Source: Marinomonas algarum (lineage in GTDB: Bacteria; Pseudomonadota; Gammaproteobacteria; Pseudomonadales; Marinomonadaceae). From it: 64,000 bases of DNA. The stretch covers positions 124,001 to 188,000 of the forward strand of contig NZ_JAJATW010000004.1 of NCBI RefSeq assembly GCF_020532605.1, written 5' to 3'. The translations under genes were made by a program, and so were the position numbers. Under the pieces are notes generated by a model. It was given only the letters and a program-made list of their open reading frames with translations, had not been told where the DNA came from and did not search any database. Positions within the stretch are counted from its first letter, which is position 1. Every line of letters begins with the position of its first letter. Positions 37,114 to 45,601 of the stretch are shown here, piece by piece.

Positions 37114-37398
37114 ATGGCGAATACCGTTTTTTGTAAAAAATACCAGAAAGAGATGGAGGCGCTAGACCGTGCGCCTTTGCCAGGTGCGAAGGGCAAAGAA
37201 ATTTTAACGAGTGTGTCGAAGCAGGCTTGGCAAGAGTGGCAGCTTTTACAGACCATGATGATCAATGAAAAGCAGCTTAACTTGATGCAGCCAGCATCAC
37301 GTCAGTATGTCTTGGAGCAAATGGATAAATTCTTTAATAACGAAGAAACAGATAAGTTAGCGGGCTATGTAAGCCCCGATGATATCACTGAGCTGTAA
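37114..37398 (+). CDS. yggX: Fe(II)-trafficking / oxidative damage protection protein YggX
   Basis: Small cytoplasmic protein of 94 residues that protects iron-sulfur enzymes. The family start MANTVFCKKYQKE (ATG 37114) carries the conserved Cys7; a GTG nine bases upstream is not needed. The order mutY-yggX is conserved in gammaproteobacteria. A copy of the 12-mer GTAAGTTTACGT lies 48-59 bases upstream of the start. Confidence 0.95.
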   Translation: MANTVFCKKYQKEMEALDRAPLPGAKGKEILTSVSKQAWQEWQLLQTMMINEKQLNLMQPASRQYVLEQMDKFFNNEETDKLAGYVSPDDITEL

Positions 37399-37415
37399 GT
37401 TACTTATTTACTGTA

Positions 37416-37480
37416 ATTAAAAAGCCCTGTGATTAAAAAGCCCTGTGATTTTTCTGTTGCGAAAAGTCACAGGGCTTTTT
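37416..37480. terminator. Bidirectional terminator with a duplicated left arm
   Basis: ATTAAAAAGCCCTGTG occurs twice head to tail (37416-37431 and 37432-37447), and one right arm CACAGGGCTTTTT lies at 37468-37480. Either copy can pair with the right arm. It separates converging yggX and the FliL-like gene. Confidence 0.85.
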
Positions 37481-37501
37481 TATGGTAAACATCAACACTG
37501 A

Positions 37502-37924
37502 CTACTGCGTGACAAAGCTAGAAAATAAGATGTCTGTGACCGGTGTTTGGCCTGTCTCTGCTTCTAACGCGTCATTTACCGCAGTCGCCGCATCGGCTCG
37601 AGTTTGTTCTCGTGCTATTGCGCCAGTTACCTGCTCACTTGTACGAGCGCTGAGGAACATCACTAGAGCGTCTCTAACCAAGGGCATATTCGCTTCGATA
37701 AGCGCTTTTTGGTTGATGTCTGTACGAATAGTAATGCCGGCCTTGATGTATCTTAAGCGGGCGTCATCGCTTTTATAGTTCACCACAAAATCGGGTGTCA
37801 GTTCAACATACGCTGTTGCAATGGGTGCGTCGTCTTCTGCGTAACCGCTAGTGCTTACAGCCCAGCAAAACAGTAATAAAGCAAGGGGACGAAGTGTATG
37901 ACGTAAGGGGATCGTCAAAGACAT
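37502..37924 (-). CDS. FliL-like flagellar basal body-associated protein (orphan)
   Basis: Protein of 140 residues with a signal peptide or membrane anchor (about 10-28, ending SGYAED) and a FliL-type domain: YVELTPDFVVNYKSDDARLRYIKAGITIR, then NMPLVRDALVMFLS, and ending ILFSSFVTQ. FliL stabilises the flagellar motor, but this is not in a flagellar operon, and orphan FliL-like proteins next to housekeeping genes are frequent in pseudomonads and relatives; their role is not settled. The start ATG 37924 is followed by a basic then hydrophobic stretch. Confidence 0.75.
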   Translation of the reverse strand: MSLTIPLRHTLRPLALLLFCWAVSTSGYAEDDAPIATAYVELTPDFVVNYKSDDARLRYIKAGITIRTDINQKALIEANMPLVRDALVMFLSARTSEQVTGAIAREQTRADAATAVNDALEAETGQTPVTDILFSSFVTQ

Positions 37925-38075
37925 ACTGGATTCTCGTATTCGTTAAAATAGACAGTATACTAACTGCCATTAAAGCTGTCTGTCAGCAGTAATTTTGATT
38001 TTCCCGTTTTATTAACACGGGTGTTTTGATGTGGGTTTCTTACCTGTTTACTCATTAGTTTAGGAATAATACTGT

Positions 38076-38579
38076 ATGTCTGTGCTTCTTTTTGCCCGTC
38101 GTTTTCATGGTGTTGTGGCTTTAGTGTCGTTTGTTTTATTGGCTGTGGCTTTTTATATGGAATACCAAATGGGGTTAGAGCCTTGCCCTTTGTGTATGTT
38201 GCAGCGTGTTGTGTTTTTCTGCGTTGGCGTGGTTTCTTTGATTTCTTTTCTTTTATCGAGCGATAGGCTGCGTAAGTGGTGCGCATGGAAGATAGCAGTA
38301 CTGTCTGTTCTTGGTGCCGCCTTAGCGGTACGTCATTTATATTTACAAAACCTACCTGCTGATGAGCTGCCCGCTTGCTTACCCGGTTTGAGTTATATGT
38401 TTGAGGTGTTTCCTTGGCAGGAAATTGCCCAAGCGATGATCATGGGGACAGGAGAGTGTGGTGAAGTGGTCTGGCGCTTCTTGGGGTTAAGTATCCCCAG
38501 TTGGACACTTGTTGTATTCGTAGGGATGGCTGTGATTAATATTGTTGTGGCTATAAAAATAGGCAAAAAAACAGAGTGA
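38076..38579 (+). CDS. dsbB: Disulfide bond formation protein DsbB
   Basis: Inner-membrane quinone reductase that reoxidises DsbA. It has 167 residues and four membrane helices. The first redox pair is in CPLCMLQR (CPLC where E. coli has CVLC) with the quinone-contacting Arg kept. The second pair is the Cys of LPACLPG and of GTGECGEV. The tail SIPSW is family-typical. It completes the pathway with the dsbA at 27761. Confidence 0.95.
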   Translation: MSVLLFARRFHGVVALVSFVLLAVAFYMEYQMGLEPCPLCMLQRVVFFCVGVVSLISFLLSSDRLRKWCAWKIAVLSVLGAALAVRHLYLQNLPADELPACLPGLSYMFEVFPWQEIAQAMIMGTGECGEVVWRFLGLSIPSWTLVVFVGMAVINIVVAIKIGKKTE

Positions 38580-38687
38580 CTTCTAGGGGCTTACAAATCG
38601 CTTCTCGATACTGTCTTGCAGGGGATAACGTATCGGAATATGCTGTTGAAATGACGAAAAATAAATAGAGTATAAAGGGGTCAACGT

Positions 38688-39158
38688 ATGTTAGAAGGTT
38701 GTAAAACAGCCCAAGAGCGATGGGGCGGAGTGCATGTGATTATTGACCGCTGGCTGGATCAGCGTCGACAGCTGGTAGAGATGTGGACATACCTGAGAGA
38801 ACGTGGCGACTTTACCCCAACAGACACGCCGAGTATTCAACGTTTTTGTGAGCTTTTGGTGGACTATGTATCAGCAGGGCATTTCACTGTTTACGAGCAA
38901 TTGGCATTGGAAGCGAAAGAGTTTCATGACGATGGAGCGGTTGTGTTGCTGAACACATTACTGCCTCTGGTGGATGAGTCGACGCAGATTGTGCTTGAGT
39001 TCCATGATAAATATGACACAAAGCAGCATTGTAACAGCCAACTTGAAGCCTTGCCCTTTTCTTTACAGGCACTCACTTTGGTGATGATGGAACGTTTCCA
39101 GTACGAGGATCAATTAATTGAAGAATTGCATGAAGCGCACAGCGAAGAAAGCGCTTAA
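38688..39158 (+). CDS. rsd: Rsd/AlgQ family anti-sigma-70 regulator
   Basis: Binds region 4 of the primary sigma factor and favours alternative sigma factors in stationary phase (Rsd), or regulates alginate genes in Pseudomonas (AlgQ). It has 156 residues, nearly all helical, with ERWGGVHVIIDRWLDQRRQLV and QRFCELLVDYVSAGHF as family blocks. GGGG lies 8 bases before ATG 38688. Its 3' end overlaps the next gene by 29 bases in another frame. Confidence 0.88.
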   Translation: MLEGCKTAQERWGGVHVIIDRWLDQRRQLVEMWTYLRERGDFTPTDTPSIQRFCELLVDYVSAGHFTVYEQLALEAKEFHDDGAVVLLNTLLPLVDESTQIVLEFHDKYDTKQHCNSQLEALPFSLQALTLVMMERFQYEDQLIEELHEAHSEESA

Positions 39159-40113
39159 GCTGAGTTTAGTAAGTGGTTGTGCACTGGCTTTATTCGCTTG
39201 TTCAGCAGAGAAACCGGTTCGTACCGCTCAATACGCTGTTCAAGGCGTATTTTCTGCCGTCTTAAGTGATGATGGTTCGGAGTCACTGGTAGGATCGGTT
39301 CAGCACGGGGGCAGTTTTTGGGCAAATGCCACCAACGAACGCCGCTATAACTGGAATCATGTCACAGGCGAATACACTGCATTAGCTGGGGTTGATATCG
39401 ATCCTAGTGGTGAATACGCCGCAACAGGAGGGGCACGAACTCTAGCCTTATGGAACACATCCAATGGTCAATCAGAGGAGTTCTGGACAACACCAGGTGA
39501 TATTCAGTCGTTAAAACTGACACAAAATGGTGATCAAGCCTTAATTGGACTCAATGATCAGACCGCGCGTTTTTTTGATATCAAACAGGGTGGTATTCTC
39601 CAAACCTTGCGGACAGGGGCGACGGTTCGAGCGGTGGATGTGACGCCAGATGGTTCGATCGGGATTACCGGTGATGATACTTCGACAGTGACCTTGTGGG
39701 ATCTGCAAACGGGTGAAAAAAAGTACCAATGGTCACTGAATAATCAAATTGCCAGTGTGGCCTTATCGTCAGATGGGCGATACGCCTTTGGGGCAGCGCA
39801 ACTGGGGAATGCTAAAATTTGGTCAACCAGTACTGGGCGAGAAGTCACCAGTATTGATACAGGAGCTCTAAAATATCGACAGGTGACGATCAGTCAGGCT
39901 GTGTTTTCCAGTAACAGTCGTAATTTGTTGATTGGTGAAGTGAGTAGCCAAGTGTCTTTGGTGCAAGTGGCGACGGGTGAGGTACAAAACACATGGCGCC
40001 TTTATACACCTAAGGGTCGCCCTAGTGGTGCCAGTGTATTGGCATTGGCTTTTGCTCCTGGAAACCGTTACTACGCGATTGGCAGTAATGGCTATATGAA
40101 TGTTCTACAATAG
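39130..40113 (+). CDS. WD40-repeat lipoprotein
   Basis: Predicted lipoprotein of 327 residues: basic start MKRTAKKALK, hydrophobic stretch and a lipobox-like LFAC at Cys24. The remainder reads as a beta-propeller with WD40-like repeats, for example GEYAATGGARTLALWNT, GDQALIGLNDQTARFFD and GSIGITGDDTSTVTLWD. A role in protein scaffolding at the cell envelope is inferred from the fold only. The start lies inside rsd, so the two are probably co-transcribed and coupled. Confidence 0.8.
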   Translation: MKRTAKKALKLSLVSGCALALFACSAEKPVRTAQYAVQGVFSAVLSDDGSESLVGSVQHGGSFWANATNERRYNWNHVTGEYTALAGVDIDPSGEYAATGGARTLALWNTSNGQSEEFWTTPGDIQSLKLTQNGDQALIGLNDQTARFFDIKQGGILQTLRTGATVRAVDVTPDGSIGITGDDTSTVTLWDLQTGEKKYQWSLNNQIASVALSSDGRYAFGAAQLGNAKIWSTSTGREVTSIDTGALKYRQVTISQAVFSSNSRNLLIGEVSSQVSLVQVATGEVQNTWRLYTPKGRPSGASVLALAFAPGNRYYAIGSNGYMNVLQ

Positions 40114-40183
40114 TTTGGATGTTTTTGGGCGTTAGATTTATTGTGGACAACACAATGTACTTTTTAGGAATGAATGTATTGTT

Positions 40184-40585
40184 ATGTCGGATTCAAACAC
40201 AATAGTGTCATCGTTTCGATCAAAATGGGGCACTGCATTTGCCTTACAAGCCGCGCTTTCGGTTGCTGCTGGCGCGTTTGGTGCACATGGTTTAAAAGCA
40301 ATATTAGACACACAAGCTCTTGAGTGGTGGCAGACTGGTAGCCAATACCTTATGTATCATGCACTTGCAGGGCTTATTGCCGTGGGTCTGTCTGCTTTTT
40401 TACCACGCCTACAATGGGTTCTGGTATTCTTCAGCCTCGGTAATCTACTGTTTGCTGGCAGTCTTTATACAATGGCATTGACCGGTTACACCTTGTTAGG
40501 TGCCGTTACTCCCTTAGGTGGTGTTTGCTATTTATCTGCCTGGTGCCTTTTAGCGCTTAAGTGCTGGCGTTATACACCTGAGTGA
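40184..40585 (+). CDS. DUF423 family membrane protein
   Basis: Inner-membrane protein of 133 residues with four predicted helices. The family signature AAGAFGAHGLKAILD and the block YLMYHALAGLIAVGL are clear (YgdD family in E. coli). Function is unknown. A stretch of 70 bases separates it from the WD40 lipoprotein. Confidence 0.85.
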   Translation: MSDSNTIVSSFRSKWGTAFALQAALSVAAGAFGAHGLKAILDTQALEWWQTGSQYLMYHALAGLIAVGLSAFLPRLQWVLVFFSLGNLLFAGSLYTMALTGYTLLGAVTPLGGVCYLSAWCLLALKCWRYTPE

Positions 40586-40767
40586 TCATCGGCTTTTCGT
40601 TTTAAAGAAGCGCAAATTCAGATAATAAGTGCACTGCTTATGAGTGCAGGACACTTCGTGCTTTTTCAGTTAATATTGCCCACCAAATTTATCGTGAATG
40701 TGCGGTGTCTTAAAATAAGACCCATTAAATGCATTTAAACAGAACACATCAAAGTGATACGGAACCC

Positions 40768-41472
40768 ATGCAAGAGCAGAATACAGAAACACCAGATACC
40801 ACTAAGAAGCGCACCATTCGCAGTTTTGTTGTACGCGGCGGGCGTATGACAGAAGGTCAACAGAAGAATTACGATGCTAACTGGGCGATTTATGGCTTAA
40901 ACCTAGAAGAGGGTCGGATAGATTATACGCAGGTGTTTGGCCGTGAGTCCGATGTTGTATTGGAGGTGGGTTTTGGTATGGGGGCGTCTCTCGTTGAAAT
41001 GGCGAAAAATGCACCAGAGAAAGACTTTATCGGCATAGAAGTTCACCCACCTGGTGTGGCGAAACTGATGATGCTGGCAAAAGAAGAGGGTGTGACCAAT
41101 ATTCGTGTGTATTGTGATGATGCGATCGAAGTTATGGCACAATGCTTACCTCAGAAAACGGCTAGCGCCTTTCAGCTGTTTTTCCCCGATCCATGGCACA
41201 AAAAGAAGCACAATAAGCGTCGTATTGTACAACCTCTTTTTGCTCAACAAGTTGCTAACGTCCTTAAGGAGGGAGGGTATTTCCACATGGCGACCGACTG
41301 GCAGCCCTATGCGGAACACATGATGGAAGTGATGGAAGAGCAAGAAAACTACACCAATGCCGCAGGTAAGGGCGAGTATCACCCAAGACCTGAATGGCGC
41401 CCTCTGACCAAATTTGAACAACGTGGTGAACGTCTTGGTCACGGTGTATGGGATTTGATTTATAAAGTATAA
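40768..41472 (+). CDS. trmB: tRNA (guanine-N7-)-methyltransferase
   Basis: Methylates G46 in the variable loop of tRNAs using SAM. It has 234 residues. SAM motif I is LEVGFGMGASLVEMA, followed by FIGIEVHPPGVAKLM and the catalytic block FFPDPWHKKKHNKRRIVQ. An in-frame ATG at 40729 exists, but ATG 40768 has GGAA at proper spacing and gives a length close to E. coli TrmB. A bidirectional terminator follows. Confidence 0.95.
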   Translation: MQEQNTETPDTTKKRTIRSFVVRGGRMTEGQQKNYDANWAIYGLNLEEGRIDYTQVFGRESDVVLEVGFGMGASLVEMAKNAPEKDFIGIEVHPPGVAKLMMLAKEEGVTNIRVYCDDAIEVMAQCLPQKTASAFQLFFPDPWHKKKHNKRRIVQPLFAQQVANVLKEGGYFHMATDWQPYAEHMMEVMEEQENYTNAAGKGEYHPRPEWRPLTKFEQRGERLGHGVWDLIYKV

Positions 41473-41568
41473 GGCGAAGGTTTCGCTATAAAAAGAGTGG
41501 AGTATTTACGGATTGCAGTAGGTTAAAAACGTCACCTTATATTAAAAGATGCTCTAGATATAAGAAAT

Positions 41569-41600
41569 AAAAAAAGCGACTTAAAAAGTCGCTTTTTTTT
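41569..41600. terminator. Bidirectional terminator between trmB and the H-NS gene
   Basis: Stem AAAAAGCGACTT/AAGTCGCTTTTT with long A and T runs on both sides. Confidence 0.85.
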
Positions 41601-41621
41601 TCATTTAACTAAGTTGCAGAA

Positions 41622-42020
41622 TTATTTGATTTCTACACTTTCACGGCTGTTGCCAGCATCAAAGTATTGTTGGAATACTTTTGGTGTACGACCGCGGCCA
41701 GTCCATTCAAATGTTTCACCATCAACCGTTAGGCGGTATTTTGGTTCTACGATTTTGCCTTTTGTTGCGCCCGCTTTTGGTGTGGTGAGTTCCGCCACTT
41801 CTTCCATGGTTAAGCCGCTTTCAGCAATAAGAGAAGCAATTTTTTCAGCACGAGCCGATTTAAGTGCCAGTTCAGCGTTACGCGCTTCTTCTTCCTCTTT
41901 TACTTTTTCAAGTGCATTGGTAAAACCTGCGATAAGGTTTTCAAGTTGTGCAACGTTTAGCTCTTTTGCGGCGGCACGTGCTTTCGCTTTATTACCGGCT
42001 AGTTCTAATAATAAACTCAT
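41622..42020 (-). CDS. hns: H-NS family nucleoid-associated protein
   Basis: DNA-bridging silencer of AT-rich and foreign genes. It has 132 residues: an N-terminal coiled-coil dimerisation part (about 1-60), a linker, and a C-terminal DNA-binding domain with YRLTVDGETFEWTGRGRTPKVFQQ, where GRGRTP is the minor-groove motif. It is an H-NS and not an MvaT type. Autoregulation is usual for such genes. Confidence 0.9.
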   Translation of the reverse strand: MSLLLELAGNKAKARAAAKELNVAQLENLIAGFTNALEKVKEEEEARNAELALKSARAEKIASLIAESGLTMEEVAELTTPKAGATKGKIVEPKYRLTVDGETFEWTGRGRTPKVFQQYFDAGNSRESVEIK

Positions 42021-42339
42021 TGTTGTCCCCTAGTTATTTGTTCAAAACAGTGTTAGTTGATTTTGGACTGAAGAAGAGGTCCGTCTTTCAGGTTCAGTAG
42101 CCTGTGATACTATCATCGCATTATACTATTTACTAAAAGCGGACAAGGAAGCATTTTTGCCGCATTAGATCGCTTTTAACGTGGTTACTTTTAGATAATA
42201 CGAAATAATGATCCGCCACATTTTTATGATAATGGGCTTGATTTCAAATCAGTCCTCGGATTCTAATTTAAAGTAAAAGAATATGCTAATAAAATTAAGT
42301 GTTACACCTGCTAGAAAAGTGTAAATAATAGGGTAATAA
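42021..42339. other. AT-rich divergent intergenic region (hns / tex)
   Basis: No gene is visible in 319 bases. It contains a TATAAT on the minus strand (listed separately), a weak leader hairpin near 42066-42095 (CTGAA/TTCAG), and AGGG at good spacing before the tex ATG. AT richness fits H-NS autorepression. Confidence 0.5.
42120..42146 (-). promoter_or_regulatory. Candidate sigma-70 promoter of hns
   Basis: TATAAT (minus strand, 42125 to 42120) with TTGTCC upstream at 15-base spacing. The -10 is perfect, but the -35 is poor and close. It would leave a leader of about 90 bases before hns. Confidence 0.4.
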
Positions 42340-44490
42340 ATGAAGATAATCTCCGACAATCTAAGTACAGAGTTTTCTATTTCAAAAAAGTATACAAATA
42401 ATATTGTTCAATTATTCGAGGAGGGAGCAACGGTTCCCTTCATTGCCCGTTATCGAAAAGAAAATACGGGCGGGATGAGTGACATGGATTTAAGACGATT
42501 TTATGATCGTTGGCAATATTTGGTTGAATTAGAAAAGCGTAAAGAGAGTATTTTATTACTGCTGGCTGAGACAACTGCCTCTGATGTGATTAAAAATAAG
42601 ATACGTCATGCAACAACAAAGAATGAATTAGAAGACCTTTATGCTCCCTTTAAAAAGACACGAAAGACGAGAGCAGACGAGGCAAGAGCACTTGGCTTAG
42701 AGCCCTTGGCAGCACTGGTCTGGTCTGGGCAATGTGCAGACACACCAAACGCTTTACAGGCTTGGTGCCAACGGCATTTAAAAGCCTCGATTGCTGCAAA
42801 TGTTGCAGTAGAAGGTGTGATTGACATTATTAGTGAGGCCGTCGCGAACGACAGCGAGTTACTAAAAAGAGGGCGGGAGGATTTATTAACATCGGGTCTA
42901 TTAACCAGTCGTGTTATGCGAGGGAAAAAAGAGTTAGGTGAGAAATTTAGAGACTACTTTGATTACCAAGAAAGGCTAAATAAAGTACCCTCCCACCGTC
43001 TATTGGCTCTTTTTCGTGGCAAAAAAGAAAGCATTTTAAAGTTGGGTGTTACTTTAAAAGACGAGGATGTATTTCCAGCAAGCTTAGTATCCGGTCATTT
43101 AAATGCCTTATTTGATCCTTCTCAACCGACTAAGACACCGCTTACCAGAGTCCAATATCGCTATTTAAACTTAGCTTGGCAAAAAAAGGTATTTCCCAAA
43201 CTGGAAACCGATGTGCTGGCACAATTAAAAGACCGAGCTGAAGAGGGCGCTATTCACGTTTTCTCTGAAAACCTGCAGGATTTATTGATGGCTGCACCGG
43301 CTGGCGCCCATTGTGTATTAGGATTAGACCCAGGTTTTCGTAATGGCGTTAAATTGGCGGTTATTGATCCGCAGGGCAATGTTTTAGATCACGGTGTTAT
43401 TTATCCGCATAGCCCTCAAAATCGCATTCAAGAAGCACAGACGAGTTTATTGTCTTTGATTAAAAGCCATCAGGTCACTTGGTTGGCGATTGGTAACGGA
43501 ACCGCTTCTAGAGAAACGGAGACCTTTGTAAATACATTGATTAAAGAACATTCATTAGAATGTCGAGCCGCCATTGTAAATGAGGCGGGTGCATCGGTAT
43601 ATTCTGCTTCGCCAACGGCAATTGAAGAGTTTCCTGATTTAGATGTGACGATTCGTGGTGCGGTTTCCATTGCTCGGCGTTTTCAAGATCCACTGGCTGA
43701 ATTGGTGAAAATAGACCCCCAGGCGATTGGTGTAGGGCAATATCAACACGATGTTAAAGCTTCGAATCTAGCAAAAAGCCTGGCAAACGTTGTAGAAGAT
43801 TGTGTTAACCGTGTTGGGGTGGACATTAATTTAGCCTCTGTGTCTTTGTTGTCTTATGTTTCTGGACTGACCACACGGTTGGCTCAGAATATCGTGTTGT
43901 ACCGACAACAAAAAGGACGCATAGAATCCCGTGCTGAGCTGTTAAAAATTAAAGGCATTGGCGACAAATGTTTTGAACAGTGTGCGGGTTTTCTACGCAT
44001 ACAGAAAGGCAAAGAAGTGTTAGACCAGTCGGGCGTTCACCCTGAGTCTTATCCCTTGGTCAGGAAAATGGCGGCTCAGCTTTCATTAAAGGTGGAGGTG
44101 CTGTTGAACAACCCTTCTGCTCTGCAGTCGCTCACGGCTTCAGCCGCTCCAGATGACTTTACTTACCGTGATATCTTAGTGGAGTTGGCCAAACCAGGCC
44201 GAGATCCAAGGCCAGAGTTTCGTTACGCTGCGTTTGATCAAAATGTACACACCTTGGAGGATCTGCAGGAGGGCATGGCATTAGAAGGTGTCGTGACCAA
44301 TGTTGCTGCTTTCGGTGCTTTTGTGGATCTAGGCGTCCATCAAGATGGGCTTATCCATATATCACAATTGGCCAACCGCTTTGTAAAAGACCCAAGAGAC
44401 TTTGTTCGTGTCGGTCAGGTGGTGAATGTGACGGTGTTAGAGGTGGATGTGCCGCGCAAACGTATTGCTCTAAAAGCCAATGGCCTATAA
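42340..44490 (+). CDS. tex: RNA-binding transcription accessory protein Tex
   Basis: Nucleic-acid binding protein of 716 residues: N-terminal helical Tex domain (ATVPFIARYRKENTGGM), a YqgF-like RNase H fold (VLGLDPGFRNGVKLAVID), helix-hairpin-helix motifs (LLKIKGIGDKCFEQCAGFLRI), and a C-terminal S1 domain (GVVTNVAAFGAFVDLGVHQDGLIHISQLA). It ends almost directly after the S1 domain; many Tex proteins carry a basic tail of 40-60 residues here. It is followed 41 bases later by a LysR gene on the same strand. Confidence 0.95.
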   Translation: MKIISDNLSTEFSISKKYTNNIVQLFEEGATVPFIARYRKENTGGMSDMDLRRFYDRWQYLVELEKRKESILLLLAETTASDVIKNKIRHATTKNELEDLYAPFKKTRKTRADEARALGLEPLAALVWSGQCADTPNALQAWCQRHLKASIAANVAVEGVIDIISEAVANDSELLKRGREDLLTSGLLTSRVMRGKKELGEKFRDYFDYQERLNKVPSHRLLALFRGKKESILKLGVTLKDEDVFPASLVSGHLNALFDPSQPTKTPLTRVQYRYLNLAWQKKVFPKLETDVLAQLKDRAEEGAIHVFSENLQDLLMAAPAGAHCVLGLDPGFRNGVKLAVIDPQGNVLDHGVIYPHSPQNRIQEAQTSLLSLIKSHQVTWLAIGNGTASRETETFVNTLIKEHSLECRAAIVNEAGASVYSASPTAIEEFPDLDVTIRGAVSIARRFQDPLAELVKIDPQAIGVGQYQHDVKASNLAKSLANVVEDCVNRVGVDINLASVSLLSYVSGLTTRLAQNIVLYRQQKGRIESRAELLKIKGIGDKCFEQCAGFLRIQKGKEVLDQSGVHPESYPLVRKMAAQLSLKVEVLLNNPSALQSLTASAAPDDFTYRDILVELAKPGRDPRPEFRYAAFDQNVHTLEDLQEGMALEGVVTNVAAFGAFVDLGVHQDGLIHISQLANRFVKDPRDFVRVGQVVNVTVLEVDVPRKRIALKANGL

Positions 44491-44531
44491 AAGCGCCACT
44501 TTACAACATAGCGTATTGAAAGGGAAAGACA

Positions 44532-45434
44532 GTGAAAGCACCAAGAGTGACCCTAGAACAATGGCGAGTACTGCAGTCTGTGGTCGATAAAGGCGGCTTT
44601 GCTCAGGCCGCTGAGGCCCTGCACAAAAGTCAGTCATCGGTAAGTTATACCGTTGCTAAGCTGCAAGAGCAGCTTGGTTATCCCCTATTAGTGATTGAGG
44701 GGAGAAAAGCCAAGCTGACGGAACGAGGCGAAGTGTTATTGCACCGTTCTCGTCACCTAATAAAAGAAGCGGTGGATCTTGAGGAGTTGGCAAACACGTT
44801 AGGATTAGGTTGGGAGCCAGAGCTTGAGCTGGTGGTTGATCAGGCTTTCCCTACTCCTGTGTTATTAAGAGCGCTGCAGGCGTTTGAGCCACAAAGCCAA
44901 GGCACACAGGTGCAATTAAAAGAAGCGGTATCGAGTGGCGGAGAAGACGCGTTGCGCAAAGGTAGCCCAGATTTAGTACTAAGTACTATTGTGCCGAAGG
45001 GGTACTTGGCAGACCCTATTGCAGATGTTGAGATGATTGCTGTTGCGGCCACCAATCATGTGTTACACAGCGAGGTCGACCCCATTAACAATGAACGTTT
45101 AAGTAGAGAGTTACAGATTGTGATTCGCGACTCGGCATTAGACGGTACCCTGGATGCTGGACGGTTGGAGGCAAACCGGCGTTGGACGGTATCCAGTGTG
45201 CAGTCTGCATTGGAGATTGTGACCAGCGGTATTGGCTTTGCTTGGTTGCCTAAAGCGGATCTGGAGTACGCGTTACAAAGTCGGCAATTGCAAAAATTGC
45301 GGCTTATTTCTGGCAGTGAGCGCAGTTTTCCTATGTATGCCATTTTTGGCAAAGGAGAACGCACTGGACCTGCCACACGCTTGTTGGTTGAACTGTTACA
45401 AACGGAATGCAATCGCTTTATTTCTGTTAGGTAA
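44532..45434 (+). CDS. LysR-family transcriptional regulator
   Basis: Regulator of 300 residues: helix-turn-helix near 18-42 (GFAQAAEALHKSQSSVSYTVAKLQEQL) and a C-terminal effector-binding domain. The effector and target cannot be read from sequence. It has a good ribosome site (AAAGGGAAAG) and may be read through from tex. Independent of the divergent-gene arrangement that often reveals LysR targets. Confidence 0.85.
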   Translation: MKAPRVTLEQWRVLQSVVDKGGFAQAAEALHKSQSSVSYTVAKLQEQLGYPLLVIEGRKAKLTERGEVLLHRSRHLIKEAVDLEELANTLGLGWEPELELVVDQAFPTPVLLRALQAFEPQSQGTQVQLKEAVSSGGEDALRKGSPDLVLSTIVPKGYLADPIADVEMIAVAATNHVLHSEVDPINNERLSRELQIVIRDSALDGTLDAGRLEANRRWTVSSVQSALEIVTSGIGFAWLPKADLEYALQSRQLQKLRLISGSERSFPMYAIFGKGERTGPATRLLVELLQTECNRFISVR

Positions 45435-45456
45435 TACGGTGTTTTATTTTTCTCTT

Positions 45457-45478
45457 AGACGAAGGGATGCGTCTTTTT
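45457..45478 (+). terminator. Weak terminator after the LysR gene
   Basis: A short stem (AGACG/CGTCT) with T5 directly after it. Only five pairs, so strength is doubtful. Confidence 0.4.
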
Positions 45479-45513
45479 GAGGCTAAAAAGGAATAAATTG
45501 TCATTTTATTTTT

Positions 45514-45546
45514 GACAAGTATGCTTGTTGCCTCCCAGACAACAAG
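45514..45546 (+). repeat. Overlapping inverted repeats in the glmU leader or promoter region
   Basis: ACAAG (45515-45519) can pair with CTTGT (45524-45528), while the overlapping CTTGTTG (45524-45530) can instead pair with CAACAAG (45540-45546). The two structures exclude each other. The element lies 55-87 bases before glmU. Confidence 0.4.
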
Positions 45547-45601
45547 GTCTAATAGCCGTCCTTAATTCATTCATTTTCAACTTATCATACAAGGACTCTT
45601 C

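Noticed and set aside
40729-40767. Longer N-terminus for trmB from ATG 40729
   Set aside because: Poor ribosome site and no conserved residues; ATG 40768 has GGAA at good spacing.
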